From Oreocharis arfaki (lineage: Eukaryota > Chordata > Aves > Passeriformes > Paramythiidae): a DNA stretch of 64,000 nucleotides. Position numbers and translations under genes: made by a program. The number at the start of each line of letters is the position of its first letter. The stretch's first letter is position 1. The notes under the pieces were generated by a model that worked only from the letters and a program-made list of their open reading frames with translations, was not told where the DNA came from and made no database searches. Positions 1 through 13,841 of the stretch are shown here, piece by piece. The stretch spans positions 2,466,427 through 2,530,426 of the forward strand of contig VZRR01012752.1 of assembly GCA_013398015.1 (NCBI GenBank), written 5' to 3'.

Positions 1-2287
1 GTAGGCAACCAGAAAGAAAATGGTTCAGTGTCTCATTTGGTATAATAAAGCTCATTGTCAGCTGTTGTTTCTAAAACTACAGCACAACTCATCTGTCATT
101 GTGCTTGAAATAGTTAATGTTCACTGCATATCAAGTGGTATTTAGTTGAACTTAACAATAAAATAATATTAATAAGCACTGTGACTTGTAATAATATTGA
201 TACCTGATGATGCTTGGTAAAGCACAATTATTTGAATTACACTTTAAAAAAGAATCTCGAAACACATTTGGAAGTCAGCAGTGTAAAATATAGTCTTTAT
301 TGGTTAATAGAAGGTGTAAAAGACAGTTTACAATTTTGCTACTAAAATCAGTTGTTATTTTGTTTTTGACCACAGAAATAAATTTTTCACAGTGTTAGAC
401 ATATTTCTGTATGGAATATAAATCCCTGTGTATATGTATGTGCTCACACATGGAAAAAGGTGCATATGCAAAGAAAAGGAGCCTTGTACAGAGGCAGGAG
501 ATCCCTCATGCTTTCTGTATTTTGTCTTTGACCTTAGGGTTAAAAGTTGCTGTGGTTCAGTTTCTTTCCTTATCTGTAAAATAGTGATTTAAATATGCAC
601 GTCTCTTACAGAAACATTGTTTAGGGTAAGTTGTTTCCTCTGGAAGTAAACTGCCTGACACATACTGATGGATAACTATTTTGTGCTCTACCCTTTAGAG
701 AATGCTATCCATATGAAACCCATTCAGTTAAGAGTGTTCTTTCACAGCAAGGATTCACTGACCTCCCTTGCAGTAGGTGTGATACCCTTGAAAGTGGTTA
801 TTTCACTCCTCTACTGGGGCTTACATGGCTGGTTGCACGATCAGGTCTGGAAAGTGACCTTACTTTAAAACTAACCTGGCCAAACTCAAGAAGAGAAAAA
901 CACTTTTGTCTAGACCACTTTCCCAGTCTGGAGTTAGTAGGAAGAAGGGAGTAGACAGAAACTTGCAGACTGGGACAGAAGGGAAGGCAAGAGTGCTCAC
1001 ATTTTTGCAATAATACGTGGATTTAGTCTGTCTTAAGCTGATCATGAAACTTCACCTTAAGGTAAGTACGTTATGGCAGTTTACGTACTGCAGATATCTC
1101 ATCAGTTGAAGACTCCCTGATCACTTTTCTTACACTTGCAATTACATGGCTGTTTTCTGCTGGCTCCTTTCCCTCTCTGGGCTGCTCTATAAAACACACA
1201 TGCAGGCACTACTAGTGCAGATGACTGCACAGAACAGCCATCCACAGCAGATTCAGAGTATCCAGAAGTACAAAATGCATATTGCACTTCAGGTTAGCTG
1301 TGAGAGGGCAGAAGAAAAGACCATTTTGCTTTTCATGTCCAGTTTAAACAGATGGTGATAATTTAAATACAACAGTAAAACACGATTAACATCTGGATTA
1401 AGAAAGTGTATGATAGATTTTTTAAGAAATAAGATACTGTGTTAGCGTGTCTGGGCTGTAACAAGCATGTTTATTTAGTGTTTATATTGTAGTTTTACAG
1501 AAAACTTGGCGGGCTGGGGCCCTGTGGGATAGATCATAAATAACCCCAAAGGGTTTACAAGCTCAAGAATGTGCAGCAAAACAGACAAGCAAGCATTCAA
1601 GGGCTGGTGAAAATGTGTGCAAGGTAACAAAGACAGTTAGGCAAGCACCACTCTCATCCAGTCAGAAACACTAAAAACTGGACACATGCAACAGCAGGGC
1701 CCTCGCTGCAAATGAACTGCACAGGGATTCACCTGTGGTCACATTAGAACTTCACCTGTGAGACCGATGAGCACCAGGTGGCCAGCATGGAGGTTTTGAT
1801 GGAGTTTAATGTGTCATCATGCCTGGGAGCAACATCGGTGGGCTGGAGCAGTCAACCTCAATTTACATAAATCCCCCATGTTGCGAAATTGGTCTTACGG
1901 TGTAGGTGGAAGAGAGTGGAAAGCTGCCAACACGTCTGTGTTCTGGGATTATTAAGATCTTGAAGATTACATATTTCATCTGTTTTTTGTTTTATTTTTA
2001 TTTGAACATTACACAATACTGCAATAAGAATGCATAGTAAGCTTCAGCCCTGCGCTGCTTTTTGCGTAGAATAATCTATAGTTCCAACTTGCATGAAATT
2101 TCCTCCCACAGCCATGGAAGTTGCTGTTTCCAGGACAGGGTCAAAATTAAGGTGAAAAAAATTGGTGTTCTGGTGGTGATTCATAGCCCAAGCTCTGGGA
2201 GGCTTCTCCTACAAGTCTTTGTGGTATTGCTGTTTTCAAAGGCTGAACCGCAACAATTTTAGCAAATTGTTCCACTCTGTGGAGAGG

Positions 2288-2301
2288 GTTGCTATGGAAA
2301 T
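2288..2301. promoter_or_regulatory. RFX X-box-like motif
   Basis: GTTGCTATGGAAAT resembles the RFX consensus GTTGCCATGGCAAC in both half-sites. It is 433 bp from a second, better site. Function inferred from motif only. Confidence 0.35.
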
Positions 2302-2720
2302 GAACAGGGCTAACATCTCTGAGAACCCTGCTAAGAGCACTACATGAGGAGGGGAATTTAAGAAAGTAGAGCATGTAGGGGATTAACATCTTGCTCTAAA
2401 TCTGTTCAGTGTTCCTGGGGGCTTCAGAACTTGGCCCACTGGATAGAGATTTTTTTGCAAGTCCATTCTACAGAAATTTAGTGCAAATTGAATCAAACAA
2501 GATGAGAGCAAATGATTTTGAAAGTGATCTCTGGGAGTAAGCTTGTATAGACATAAACATCTTTATTGAATTATTTTTTGTTAATAATGTCTAGCGGAAC
2601 GATTATAATGGAACTGAAAAGGTTATTGAAGCATAACACTTTACATGTTTTTTTGGGATAGTTACAGTTTGCTCAAAACCTGAAGCAACTGTGGTGTTCA
2701 GAGCATTTGGATGGAAAAAT

Positions 2721-2734
2721 ATTGCTATGGCAAC
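2721..2734. promoter_or_regulatory. RFX X-box-like motif
   Basis: ATTGCTATGGCAAC differs from the RFX palindrome at two positions. It is embedded in AT-rich unique sequence with TTAATAATG- and CAAATTAC-type homeodomain cores nearby. Confidence 0.4.
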
Positions 2735-4826
2735 AAATTACTTTTATATTCACATAAAGCAAAAATAGATCTCTCTCTCCCTTTGTGGGAAGCACATATT
2801 TTAAAGTGCATGAAAGATTAAAGGTGATAGGCAGAAACAGCTGCATGAATATATTTTCATTTTTCTTCTTTTGGTTTATACATATTTCTGTATAAATCTG
2901 AAATGCAGAAATAATTTGCAGCTAGAAGCATTTTGCAGTGAAAACGTAGAAACAGTTTAGAAAAGGGAACAAAAGTATAATACAGTCAGAACTTCTAATT
3001 GAAGTGTAGCAGCATCAGACTTTAATTGATTAAAACAAAATATTCTCAGTGTCATTTAAAAAGGGAGGGTGAGAATCCTCTCCCTTCTGCATGTACCCAG
3101 GAAACAGAAATCACTTTATGTCCGTAACTTAAGACAAGAGACAATGTTTTTTATTTTTCTTTAGTCAGTCACCTTGTCAAGTTCAAGGAATAGACCTAGC
3201 GGCAAGATTACTGATTGCTTCATTTTAGCTCAGTGGCTGTGTTTGGGGTTTTTTATGCAGAAGGCATGCAGCTTTTACTTTGGTGTGGTGAAGAGCTTCT
3301 GGTACATCTATATGCCATGGTGCGCACCATCTGCAGAGGAACTATAATATGTCTGCATTGATATGTCAGGTCTATCCTGAGGTTCCCTCTCAATTATTCT
3401 GAACCACGTGAGCTGTCTTACACCATCTGTATCTCTCTTCATAGTGCACAGCAGAGCAGCCCACATTTTGTGCTTCTTAGCTGCAAAATAGGGTCCTCCT
3501 CGCAAGTGGTGTGTGAATTTTTTGGCTCATTTTCCAGCTGGTCTCTTCATATGGAGGGCAGAGAGAGGTACTGAAGGTCAGAAGTGAGGAATATGAGGGA
3601 GATTGTGGTTCAGCCACTTACTGACCTCTCATTCTCAAATCTTCAGTCTAAGCAGAACAAACTGAAGGATGAGAGAGTCAAGGGGTAAATCAGGATGGTT
3701 TGGAAACATGGTCGCTCTAGACTGGATGTTTTAGGGCAAATATAGATGTTTATGGTGTAAATAGACTTCCAGGCCTAGATTTGAGGGTCACTTTAAATTT
3801 GACCCAAAGTACCAAACAATTCAAAGAGCCTCACATCCCTTCTGTTAATGTCCAGTGCAAATGAGTGCCTGTAAAGCATTTCAAGTGACCACTACAATGA
3901 AGTTCATATTGGCCCTGCTATGAAAGTTTCAGAGGCGATATTTTAGGGTGAGGAAGGGAAGGCTCAAGTTGTAATAGATGTAGAAAAGGAAATGGAAGAA
4001 TCAGTGGGTTATTCCAAATCTCTGCAACGCCTCATAAGCTGTTTCTGTAGTGCTTAACAGGAGGTTTCTACAGAGCAATTTGAGGCAAACTGGCTCACAT
4101 CCAGATTACTTGTTCTTTATCTAGTACACTGACTTCTCAAGTGATGCTTTTGAGGCCCAAAGATATAATTGCTATTTTGTGAGTCTTCATCTTCAGCTTG
4201 GGTTGCCTGAAATAATGTTCTGTGTTGCAGCTTTCTGCAGTCCTGTGAGCATGATGAGAAACAAGCTGCATGGCATACCCCGAGATGTGCCAGGAAAGTT
4301 TGAGGAGCTGAAACTGGGATTGTTGTAAACCGCTCTTGGTACAGTTACGCCTCTACTGCCTGCTGCAGACAGTCCCTGGAATGAGCTCCCCCCTAAGCTG
4401 TCCCTGTATGTCTTTGAGTGTTCCTGAGTCACCCAAAACAAGCTCTAAGGGTCAAGTAACAGAAGTGAGAAGAGATGCAGCCTTTAGCTTGGTCTCTGGC
4501 TCACTTCAGAGCTGTGCTGGCACAATTTTGAGTATGCTTGTAATCATACACAAATCCTGGCTGTTCATCAGGAGTAGGCATGGACTGGGAACTGTCTCAG
4601 TGGAAATATGGGTCCAGCCATCCAGTATAGACGGGTAAGAGGACTTTGCGTGGCTGCTCCGTCCCAGCTGGCTATCATCTACTGGCTATCTGTTGGCTTC
4701 AGTGCCAGCATGGGCTCAAGCACATTTGATTTACTGCTGTTGGCTGCAGAAGTAATGCTGCTAGATGTGGTGCCACAGTACTGTGGTTAGAATAGCCCAA
4801 AAAGAGAGTATCCTTTGTATCCTATC

Positions 4827-4844
4827 AAAAAAAAAAAAAAAAAA
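4827..4844. repeat. Poly(A) tract
   Basis: Eighteen consecutive A. No retroposed gene or element is recognisable in the sequence before it. Confidence 0.9.
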
Positions 4845-5250
4845 TTGCTGAATGGCTAGTTTATCTTGGGTTTGGAGAGAAAATGAGTTTGAATGGGTTC
4901 TAAAATGAGACCCAGTCTGGACAGAATTTCAGTAGTTATGCTTTCTGGCAACATTGTCAGAAAATATGTGTTGGACTCCACCCACAGTTACACTTCTTTG
5001 AGTATATGAACTACATATTTTGAAATTTGGGTGTACCCATACTATCCAAAATTACACCTGTGAATAATGTGTTGACATACCCTCAATCACACTGCTGCAA
5101 GCTTCTCTGCATCAAAGGAGCAGAAGTGGGCTAGACATATTTTTACACATGCAACCCAGAAAGAGATGGGGGAGACATCATGTTATCCTTTCTTAGTATG
5201 GTCCTCAGATCCGTAAGACTCTTGGTTTCCGCATATTACCCCTATATTAT

Positions 5251-5263
5251 TTGTGTGTGTGTG
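5251..5263. repeat. Short (GT)n run at LTR edge
   Basis: About six GT units directly abut the TGTTGC end of the LTR at 5264. Confidence 0.8.
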
Positions 5264-5540
5264 TGTTGCAATAATGAGCGATGCAGAGGCCCCAGTCAGG
5301 TGCAAAGGAGAGCCCTTTATTGCTGAAACCTGGCCTTTTAAAATAGTTAGCAGGTTATCAGTTGACATAGTTCTAAAGCATGACAAATGTAATTCAACCA
5401 ACCACCACACACCACAATGTGGGCACACGACAGTCACGCAGCATGTTTCTCTACCCCTAATTAAGCTGTGTCTCTTTCCCACAGCCCTTTTCTACACAGA
5501 TGAAGTAACAGGCCTGAGCCATGATTTTGCAAAGGCAACA
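5264..5540 (-). mobile_element. Solo ERV LTR, minus orientation
   Basis: The 277-bp element has 6-bp terminal inverted repeats, TGTTGC on the left and GCAACA on the right. Read on the minus strand it has a TTTTAAAAGG TATA-like box, then AATAAA (5321-5316), and a U5 that ends GGGGCCTCTGCATCGCTCAT before the terminal repeat. No internal retroviral genes flank it. The left edge abuts a (GT)n run, and no clear target duplication is visible. Confidence 0.65.
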
Positions 5541-8500
5541 AGACCTTAATTTTATAAGGTTTTACCTATGTGCAACGTGTGTGTGCAGCTGAATTTCTGC
5601 TCTCTGTACCCTGGGTTTTGTTGTGCTCATAGATGCCAAGTGCAAATTTGGTCATCAGTTTTTAATAAATGGCAAAGGTCTTTCATGCTTCACTACGCCT
5701 CATAGCCTTTTTCTGATGAGGATTTGCGTGCACTTCTTTTCAATTTTTGTATCTCAATTTTTTTCATACATTTTCTTTTCTCTTTTCTTCCTAAGAAGAA
5801 AGATGGCAGGAATCATGCAGGGGGACAGAGAGGGCACACATAAAACTTAAAACATGTCTGAAATAATCCATTCTGTTTTGCAAGGAGAAGTGAGTCAGAA
5901 TGAGGTACAAATCTACCCTAATCTCTTAGCTGTTTATTCACTTGTTTCTGTCCTCTTCTTCTCTCACAGTCCTTACTGTGTAGTTTTCTGGAGTCATTCA
6001 TCTTCTGCTTGGCATTGAGCTTTACTTGAGAATGAACAGAGTTGGATTTGGCTGTTTTACCTCTTCTGTCCGTATGCACTCCAAATAAAGATGAGACTGG
6101 AGCACTTTAGTAAACTGGAGCATGTGTGCACAGTGACTCTCTCACTGCTGGGGTCTCTGCCAATGAGAAGTCAAACACGAGAGGTATTCAAAGGTGGTAA
6201 TTTTTCCTATTATGTCAACAAAAGTCCAGTGACTGATTATTGCAGACCTCGCCATATATTATGTCTAACATAACATTAATAATACACCTATGTGTGATAA
6301 GTCTTCCTCTTCAGTAGGCATAAATCAGTATGGTGGAAAACAAGGAAGTTCTGGAAAAAGACTGTGTCTTCCACAGTCATTTCTTCCTCTGTCGTTGGTG
6401 TAATCTAACAGAACTGCTGCACAAGTGGTTTTTGTGGAGTTTTGCTTAAGCAAGTTCTAGCAGAACAACGAACAAAGGGGTTTGGGGATTTATGCATTCC
6501 ATTATAAATACAGTGGCATTTCCATGACCCTGTTTAGAAGAGTAAAGCTTCTATTTGGCTCCTGCTGATTCTGTCAACATTCACACAGTAAGTTCGGTAG
6601 AAATCCCTCAGGTATTCAAGTGTCAGACCACAAAGTCATTTCTGCCTTTTAAAGAAAATACTGTATTTCAAGGAACAGGGACTTTGGGGAATATGCTTCT
6701 GAAGTGGAGACACGATGCAGGAGTGCAGATGTACAGAACTGAAGGGCTGGCACAGAACTGAAAAACAAGCAAAACAGTGAGACAAAATATATATTTATAT
6801 ATCTTCTGAGTTTAGTTACCTTGGTGAAAATGTACAGCAGCTCCAAAATATCTACAGAATTTCGTGGAATAGCTCAGATTAAAATACATGCCTGCCTGAA
6901 GATCAAATGAAGGAAGACAGAAGAGTTGGGGAGGAAAAATTTATGAATTTTTCCTTCCCAGTTTCACAAATATTAATCCTTTGGATCAATTCAGACCCAC
7001 TTACACAAAGTCAATTATTACAGAATCCAATTAGTTATTTAATTTCCTGGTTTCCAGAGGATACATGGCTCACGAAACAGTGTTGCACTGTCTTCTTTCC
7101 CCAGTAATTTCTTAAAGTGCTGTCTGATTTAAACCAAAGGGGCAGACAGGTACCAGGTTCCCAGGTACCATGTTCCAACACACATGTGGAACTCCGTGAG
7201 GTTAGAGGAGAGAAACCCAGACCCACCACAAGACCAGCAGTTATAACTGAGCCCTCTATTGTTTGGCACCTTCGTGTGTTTTCTGCCCACCATGGCCTGG
7301 ATACAGGTGTGTGCAATGCAGTGGAACAAGTAGACCACTGAAATTATGAGGTTCCTATGAAATAGAAAATGGAAAGCTGCTCTTTACCCACACAGATAAT
7401 AGCTGAAGCACAAAAGGGGGGCATAAGGTAAGCGTGGCACAGTACTGGTGCCCGTGGCACAGTTCAGGCACAGCTGACTGCCTGCTGAAGTGACCTTGGA
7501 CTTTATAGGCATAATGGCACAGAGTAATGGCAGAAAGAGTCTGAAGGATGGAAACCATTCCTACTTATACCATAGAGCCGAATTTTATTCTGTTGCCTAG
7601 AATTGGTGCTCAATTCAGGAATAGCAGAGGAGAAGGCCTGGGTGGAGTAAGATGAATTTCCTTTCTGCTAGGGTCTAGAAGTTTTGCAGTATTTCACAGC
7701 CTGAAAACAGCTGAAACCTGCCCTGTGACCTTAAAAGGAATTTTTCTCAGCCTGAGATTGGCAAAACACAGCACACTCCATCCACAATCCTTCTCTGCTT
7801 TGGTAGATAACAGGTTGTCCTATGAGGGCTTTTGGTATTGTTAAAGTACTGATCAAGATAATCTGTGACAAGATGGATTATTTCTTAAATTAGAATTTGG
7901 ATTTGGTTGTGTGGGATAACTTCTTATCATTGCATAATGAGAACAGTACTCATATTGATTCAGCATAATTTTTATTCATACTACCTGTACAACTTGAAGT
8001 AGCATCTCTAACACTCTCGGGTTTTCACTCATGTGATTGAGAAGACATTAAGTTTTTCTCTCTCTTTCAAAATACTTTTTTAAATATTTTTTCCTCTCCT
8101 CATCCTACTGAAAATGTGTATATAAACTGAATTTCTTTCTTCAATTGGCTTAACTTTTGGAAGCTGATATTAATTGCAATTTCACACCCTTCAGTGATTC
8201 TTTCTGTGTCTTTGCAAAGGAGACACATGATTTTAAACCTTCCTGTGCAAAAGCCTAGGATAGAGTATCATCTGGAGATGAAAGCATTCAAAGCCCAGAT
8301 TTCAAATCCCGTTGCGGCAGAATATTTGTCAGACCTTGCTTGTTGCCAGCGTTGAAATGCTTGTAATTTCCTGCAAGGGAAAGTTTTGGAATGCGAGGTC
8401 GCAGCAGTAATGACAGAATTTTGTGTGGTGGTTGAGCCGATAGTGGGAGTGAGAGAACTCTGCGTTGTAAAGTCAACACAATGCCAGCATTAGTATTCAG

Positions 8501-11500
8501 ATTAAATTTAGGCGTCAGTGAAGAGGCTGTCATGCACTGAGTTTGTTGAGATAAAACCTCACTGTGTTCATGCATGCTGTGAGTGATTCTGCAGCATTTC
8601 AGAGGTAAAGTATCAGTATTTTATGGAGCATCAGCACTGTTAATCCCTCATATGGAGTGGCCTCCTCTCTAGCAGGATAGTTTTAGGTTGTTGGTCCCTG
8701 TCTACACAGACTCCTGCTTGTGTAGTCCAAAGATAACAGAGCACTGTTTAACTGATTTTGGGTGAATGGTATGAATATTTTTTTAAAGTCCTTTTTTAAA
8801 AAGACGTAGCAGGACATTGCATAAAATCAGAGGCTAAAATGAATTTTACTTTGCCTGCTAGCATTATTAGTTATTGTTGCATAGTTGCAACAGCACTTTT
8901 GGGGTGCTTAGGATGCTGTGCCAAGGACTGGCTCCCTGTTGTGCAAAGCAGTGGTAAGCTACAAAAAAAAGAGCTTACAATTCACCTCTGTAGTCTTTTG
9001 CACTCAAATGTGAATGGCCATGCTCCAGGAACTGGGTTTTTCCTTGGCATGGAGCTGTGCCCAAAGAAGGAAAACTGTACTAGCTCAGCTAATTCAGTTA
9101 TCCAATTTCCAGCACAATTGGATTACCCTCATGGAACTGCATCAGAACGAATATTTTATAACTCACATCAGCAGAGAGCAGTGTGCTCATGCCTACCATG
9201 AACGTGGCTGGGGCAGTGATTCAAGAAACAACACAGGGTTTCTGGCAGGAAGAGTAGCAGAGGAAACAGGGAGAAAATTCTGGGTCAGCAGCAGTCTCAG
9301 ACATCGCCCTAAATTCTGACAAGTATTTTGTGGTGTCAGGATGGATTCTGTACTTATTTCCCAGCCTTCATTTGGCATACTGCATAGGAGACAGGGATAA
9401 GGCTGGGAAGTCACTTCATACTCTCTGCAGTCCCCTGATGCCTCCTTTTGATTCAGTGTCTTTGTTCATCAGCCTGCTCAAGCAGACAGGCCCCAGGCAA
9501 GCTTTGAAGGGAGCAGGGTGTAAAAAAAGATGGGCTTATGTCCGAGCAGAAAGAATTCCTTCATAGCAATGGCCACATTCTACAGTAGGAAGATACGAAA
9601 TTTCTCCAAAAAAAAAAAAAAAAGCTTGTTTGCAATGATTTGAACCAAGTGTCTGAGTGGAAGCCCAGGGAGGTCTTATTTTGCTTTTGCTGTGTGGAGG
9701 GATTCTACTAAGCTTAAGGAGGCAGTGAAAAATAATGTCTTCTGATCAACAGATATGTTCCTCGTGATGTGTGCTCTGAGGTCCTCCTGCACCATCATCC
9801 ACCTGGAATTCACAGCACCTGCTTTGCTTCTGGGAGAAGCACAGTCCGCAAAAACTTTGCCAAGTAGTAGGGGGTGGTAAAATGAAAACTAGAATAAATC
9901 CCGCTGTGAAAGACTGTGTTTCTCTAGTGTGTTAATGTTCTTGGAAAGTACTTTCAATTTAGGGTGGAAAGAAGAACAAATTGACGTAGTTCTACCCTTC
10001 TGAAAAGGTTTGATAAAAGCTTTTTAGAGGAGTTTGAGTAAACTCAGAAAGCACAGAGTGATAGATGAAGTCTTGTCACATACTGAAAACAGACTAGCCC
10101 ATATAAAAAATTGTGTGCGGTAATAAACTGTGCACCTTGGGATACAGAAGATCTCACGGTGTGTTGTCCTGTGAGCTGAAATAGTGGTAAATGTATTCAT
10201 AGGTTAAACAGCTAGCAGGCAAATGTGCTAGTGACATTTATAGACTTAAATGTAACCTGTCAGATAAGTGATTGGATGACAAGACAATGTAAGCATCTCC
10301 ATTAAAATTTTAACCTATATTTTAAATAGTTGAGCAGTTTGGAGAATTGCCTCTTTAGTTCGTGTTTGTGCATCACCCAAATCTTCAGGACACAATAGTC
10401 AAGGGGCTGGTGGGATTTTTGGCTGCTAAGACTGAGTCAGCGTGTACCTGGTCATCCTATAACTTGCCAAAACAGCGAGATTTGTCTGATTGGTTTATTT
10501 CGCAAGGGTTTGGAACTGACCGCATGCAGACAACCGGCTTTAGCCCTCTCCAGAACCACACAAGTGATGGAAAGCAGCAAACTGCAGGAGCACAGGGCAG
10601 GAGATGGGAGTGGGGAAAGAACAAGTTATCTGGAAGATGGTTAGATTTCTTTCGTTATAAACATTCTAAATTTAACATCTGGGAAACAGCTTTCTCCTTA
10701 CTGATGTGACAAGCCTATTGTCTGGCCCACATTGATTGATTTGGAGGACAATTATTTTCTCATTGGCATCAATGAGATGTGACTTGGGCCCCAAATACTT
10801 CTGTGTAGGATTGGTGTCACAGAAGACTTAATAAAGCTGGCGTTTATATTTCCAGGAAGAATAGAACAGCAAGATACAGAAGATGCTATACAGTAAAAAG
10901 TCACATAGAACAGGTAAAACTAAGAACAAGAAGCATGTCATAAAATAGAATAGAAGTAGCCCATTTTTGTAGAAAGGTAGTGAATAATTTTTGAACACGA
11001 AAAACACCATGTAGGGTGAAAAAAAGAGGCTGATATAAAATCAGTAACGTTAATTTTAAACAACTAAAACTTTTTTTTTTAAAACATACCTAATGCATAC
11101 ATACAAATATATATATCAGTAAGCATAGTCTGTGACATTTAACATATTGGTGCCTTTTGTAGTGGTTCATAGTTTTTTTCAAACTGGGGGGAAGGACATG
11201 AAGCAATCCCAAATCGATTCTAGGTAGGGTAATTATAGAGATTGTCACTTCCAGAAATTCAGGAGACCAGAGACATTCTTCCCCTCTCTCCTGTGGGGCT
11301 GTCATGGTATCACCTACAGGTTTCCTCACAGGTTTCGGGCATGTGCTGCCATCAGAACCAGACCTCCAGGCAGGAGGCACCTTTGGCTTCTGCCGGTGCA
11401 GCACTTGCTCTGTTTCTAGGCTAGAACTGGGGACTGCAGAAATGTTTATGAGACCTTACTGACATAATAAGATCTAAATTAATCTTATTTTATCTGTTCC

Positions 11501-13420
11501 AGTTAATGATGCTTTAAAATTCGGTACTCAGTAGAGAATAACTACACTTCTAAGAATTCTCAGTTTTCCAAATGCATAACTTATCATTTGTAATTAAAAG
11601 AAAGGCACCTTTACTTTCTATGAAATAATTTTTTGGGTCTCCCAGGATATGAATTATATTGAAAGACAGAACATCTTATAATTAGCACCAATTTACATGC
11701 ATACTAGTGCTCTGTTCTAGTGGAATCACATCCATTCATCCATGCGTCTCAGAATCTTTACTGCTAAGAGATAATTGAGGCTTTTCTAAAATATAGCTAA
11801 AAGGGAGGGGCGAAAAAGGTGTCTTTGTTCCATCTTTTTCTCTTATGGTCCTGTAAATCTGTCTGCCTCCATCGTGAGTTTGTTCTGCAGCTGCTTCACT
11901 CACTATTGTCTGTGCCCCCTTATGCAACCTTGACCCTGCCAAGGTCATTCTTGCTGTAGAAGTTCACTTGTGCAGTAAGAGACAAAGGCACAGGCATGTT
12001 GCATTTGCCCAAGCCATGAGAGTGAGACCAAGCATCTTACTGGAAACCCTTCTGCAACAAGGCCAAGCTCCCTTCGCCCCGGAGTCCTCCAAAGAGAAAT
12101 GAGAACCCTTAAAATGGCTTACAGATCTGAAACACCTGTATTCTATTATCACAAAAATGTCTTTTTCATGTCTTGCCGAAGTTCACCTGGAGTTTCACCT
12201 CCTGAGTGGACTCTGAAAGTTTTACTGATTTATCAAGCTCTTGTAGGTCATAATATCAAACATACCCATCTTTTATAAATATTTTCAATTGTGCTAGTTT
12301 CATCTAAGAGCTACAGTAGGAGACAATTCTTCTGAAGAGCATGAATGACTGTTCTAATATGGGACATATATTTCAGATTCTGGGCAGGTTTAATATCTGT
12401 CTAAGCAGCAAAGGTTTTTCCTTTCCCTTGGAAACTTGAATTGATGACATCCTGCATGGAGCAGAAGTTTTGACCTTGAACTTCTCTGGTGATTTTGTCA
12501 TTCAAGCAGATATAGGCCACTTTATTCACCAGCTGGTCATTATTCTATTGTCTTTTCTTGTTCCAACGAAGACAAAAATGTGGAGAAAAACTTATGAGAG
12601 ATTTTCTTTTTCTATTTTTTCCTTTAATTTCAGGACGTAATGCTACTGAATTTTTGGCACCCTCTATCCTATATCATTCCTTAGGCCGAGGACACTGGGT
12701 AGGACAGATTGCACAAGCAGGAGAATTGATATTCTTTGTCATCAGTTATAGTTCTGTTGGGGACATTGAAATTTCCCTTTGGCTTCAGAACGACCTTCTT
12801 TATTTTGACTTTTAAAACCATATTTATTCCAGAATGAATTTCCTACAGCAGACTGTGTTTTTCTCATCTCTTTATATTGTTTTATGTAAAGGGACTAGGG
12901 AATTGGCAGCAAGTTCACTCATGAGAAATAAATTGCGAATAACTCCTATTATTATTTTTGTCTTTCCTGGTGTGAAGCCTGTTTTGTTTAGTGATTTATA
13001 TATAAAAACTGTTTTAGAAAATTCATTTGACTTTAAAACTTAATTTTCAGGATTCTATATTGAAAGGTGACTTGTAACTTTTTACCTTCATACATTAGCA
13101 AACACATTTTTTACAGATCACACCACTTTCATCCGTTTATGAAGGCTCCTTTGCAACCTTGTTTGTTTGTTTGTTTTTTAGGCTAAATTGTGCCAACACC
13201 ACTGAATTGGGTAGAAAGGAACTGTGACCACTTTCTAGGTTTTATGCCAATGTAAAATTACTTCATGTTCTGCTAAGGTTGCTGAGAGATTTTGGCTGTT
13301 GCCTGTAAGAGGAGCACATTGTCCTATACTAATGAGAAAACTCAGTATGTAGGTATTAAAGTGTCTTTGTGCATTAGTGGGCACACAGATGCACAAAGAC
13401 AATGTCCTCTGGCGGAGCAG
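5541..13420. other. Intergenic, no gene recognised
   Basis: Mostly unique sequence with a few short simple tracts. I see no convincing exon, CR1 end or LTR. The longest frames (8839-9201, 10362-10709) show no family resemblance. Confidence 0.55.
9607..9623. repeat. Poly(A) tract
   Basis: A run of about 16-17 A between TTTCTCC and GCTTG. No recognisable source element lies next to it. Confidence 0.85.
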
Positions 13421-13841
13421 TGTCATGCCATAATGTGCTGGTTCTGGACAGGACAGGGTTAATTTTTGCAGTAGCCAGGAGGGGCATGGCTAAGCTCCAG
13501 AGGTTCTGTATCACCTTAAGTCATTTTCTGGGGACAGGGAAAGGGGTCCTTACCAGGCATGGTGGAGGGAGTGGCCAGGTATTGTTGGGGTTGAGCCCTT
13601 GAGGGAATCACTCATTTCTTGTGCCCTCTGTCATTCTACTGCTGCTGTTACTCTTTGTTTTCTTATTTCATTGCTGTTTCCAGTAAATTGCTCTTATCTC
13701 AACACATGATCTTTACTCTTTGTGCCTCCAATTCTCCTTTCCAAGATGGCCCAGCAGGAGGGAGAGTGAGCAAGCAGCACATGCTTTGGAGCATTTCAAC
13801 AGGAACACTAAATTGGGGAATACCATTTCTAAACCATGACA
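13421..13841 (+). mobile_element. Degenerate avian ERVL-type solo LTR, plus orientation
   Basis: The ends are TGTCATG and CATGACA. The 5' part, GCTGGTTCTGGACAGGACAG then GGTTAATTTTTGCAGTAGC, matches the common avian LTR opening. The 3' part has a decayed polyA signal (AGTAAA) followed by TTGCTCTTATCTCAACACAT. About 420 bp, shorter than intact copies, so internally deleted. No internal genes. Confidence 0.75.

Larger units (their letters stand above)
1..5250. other. Intergenic, no gene recognised
   Basis: Unique AT-rich sequence. All open frames are short and unlike known proteins. The only items of note are the two X-box-like sites near 2.3 and 2.7 kb and the poly(A) at 4827. Confidence 0.6.

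Noticed and set aside
4190..4844. Possible processed pseudogene ending in poly(A) at 4827
   Set aside because: The upstream sequence shows no recognisable protein in any frame, so the A-run alone is not evidence.
7396..7427. 32-bp exon-like segment between CCCACACAG and GTAAGC
   Set aside because: Too short to judge and with no neighbours in phase. Such pairs occur by chance every few kilobases.
12558..12815. Plus-strand frame preceded by a TTTAATTTCAG acceptor (about 12633)
   Set aside because: The acceptor is good, but the donor candidate is weak, no partner exon is visible, and the peptide resembles nothing known.
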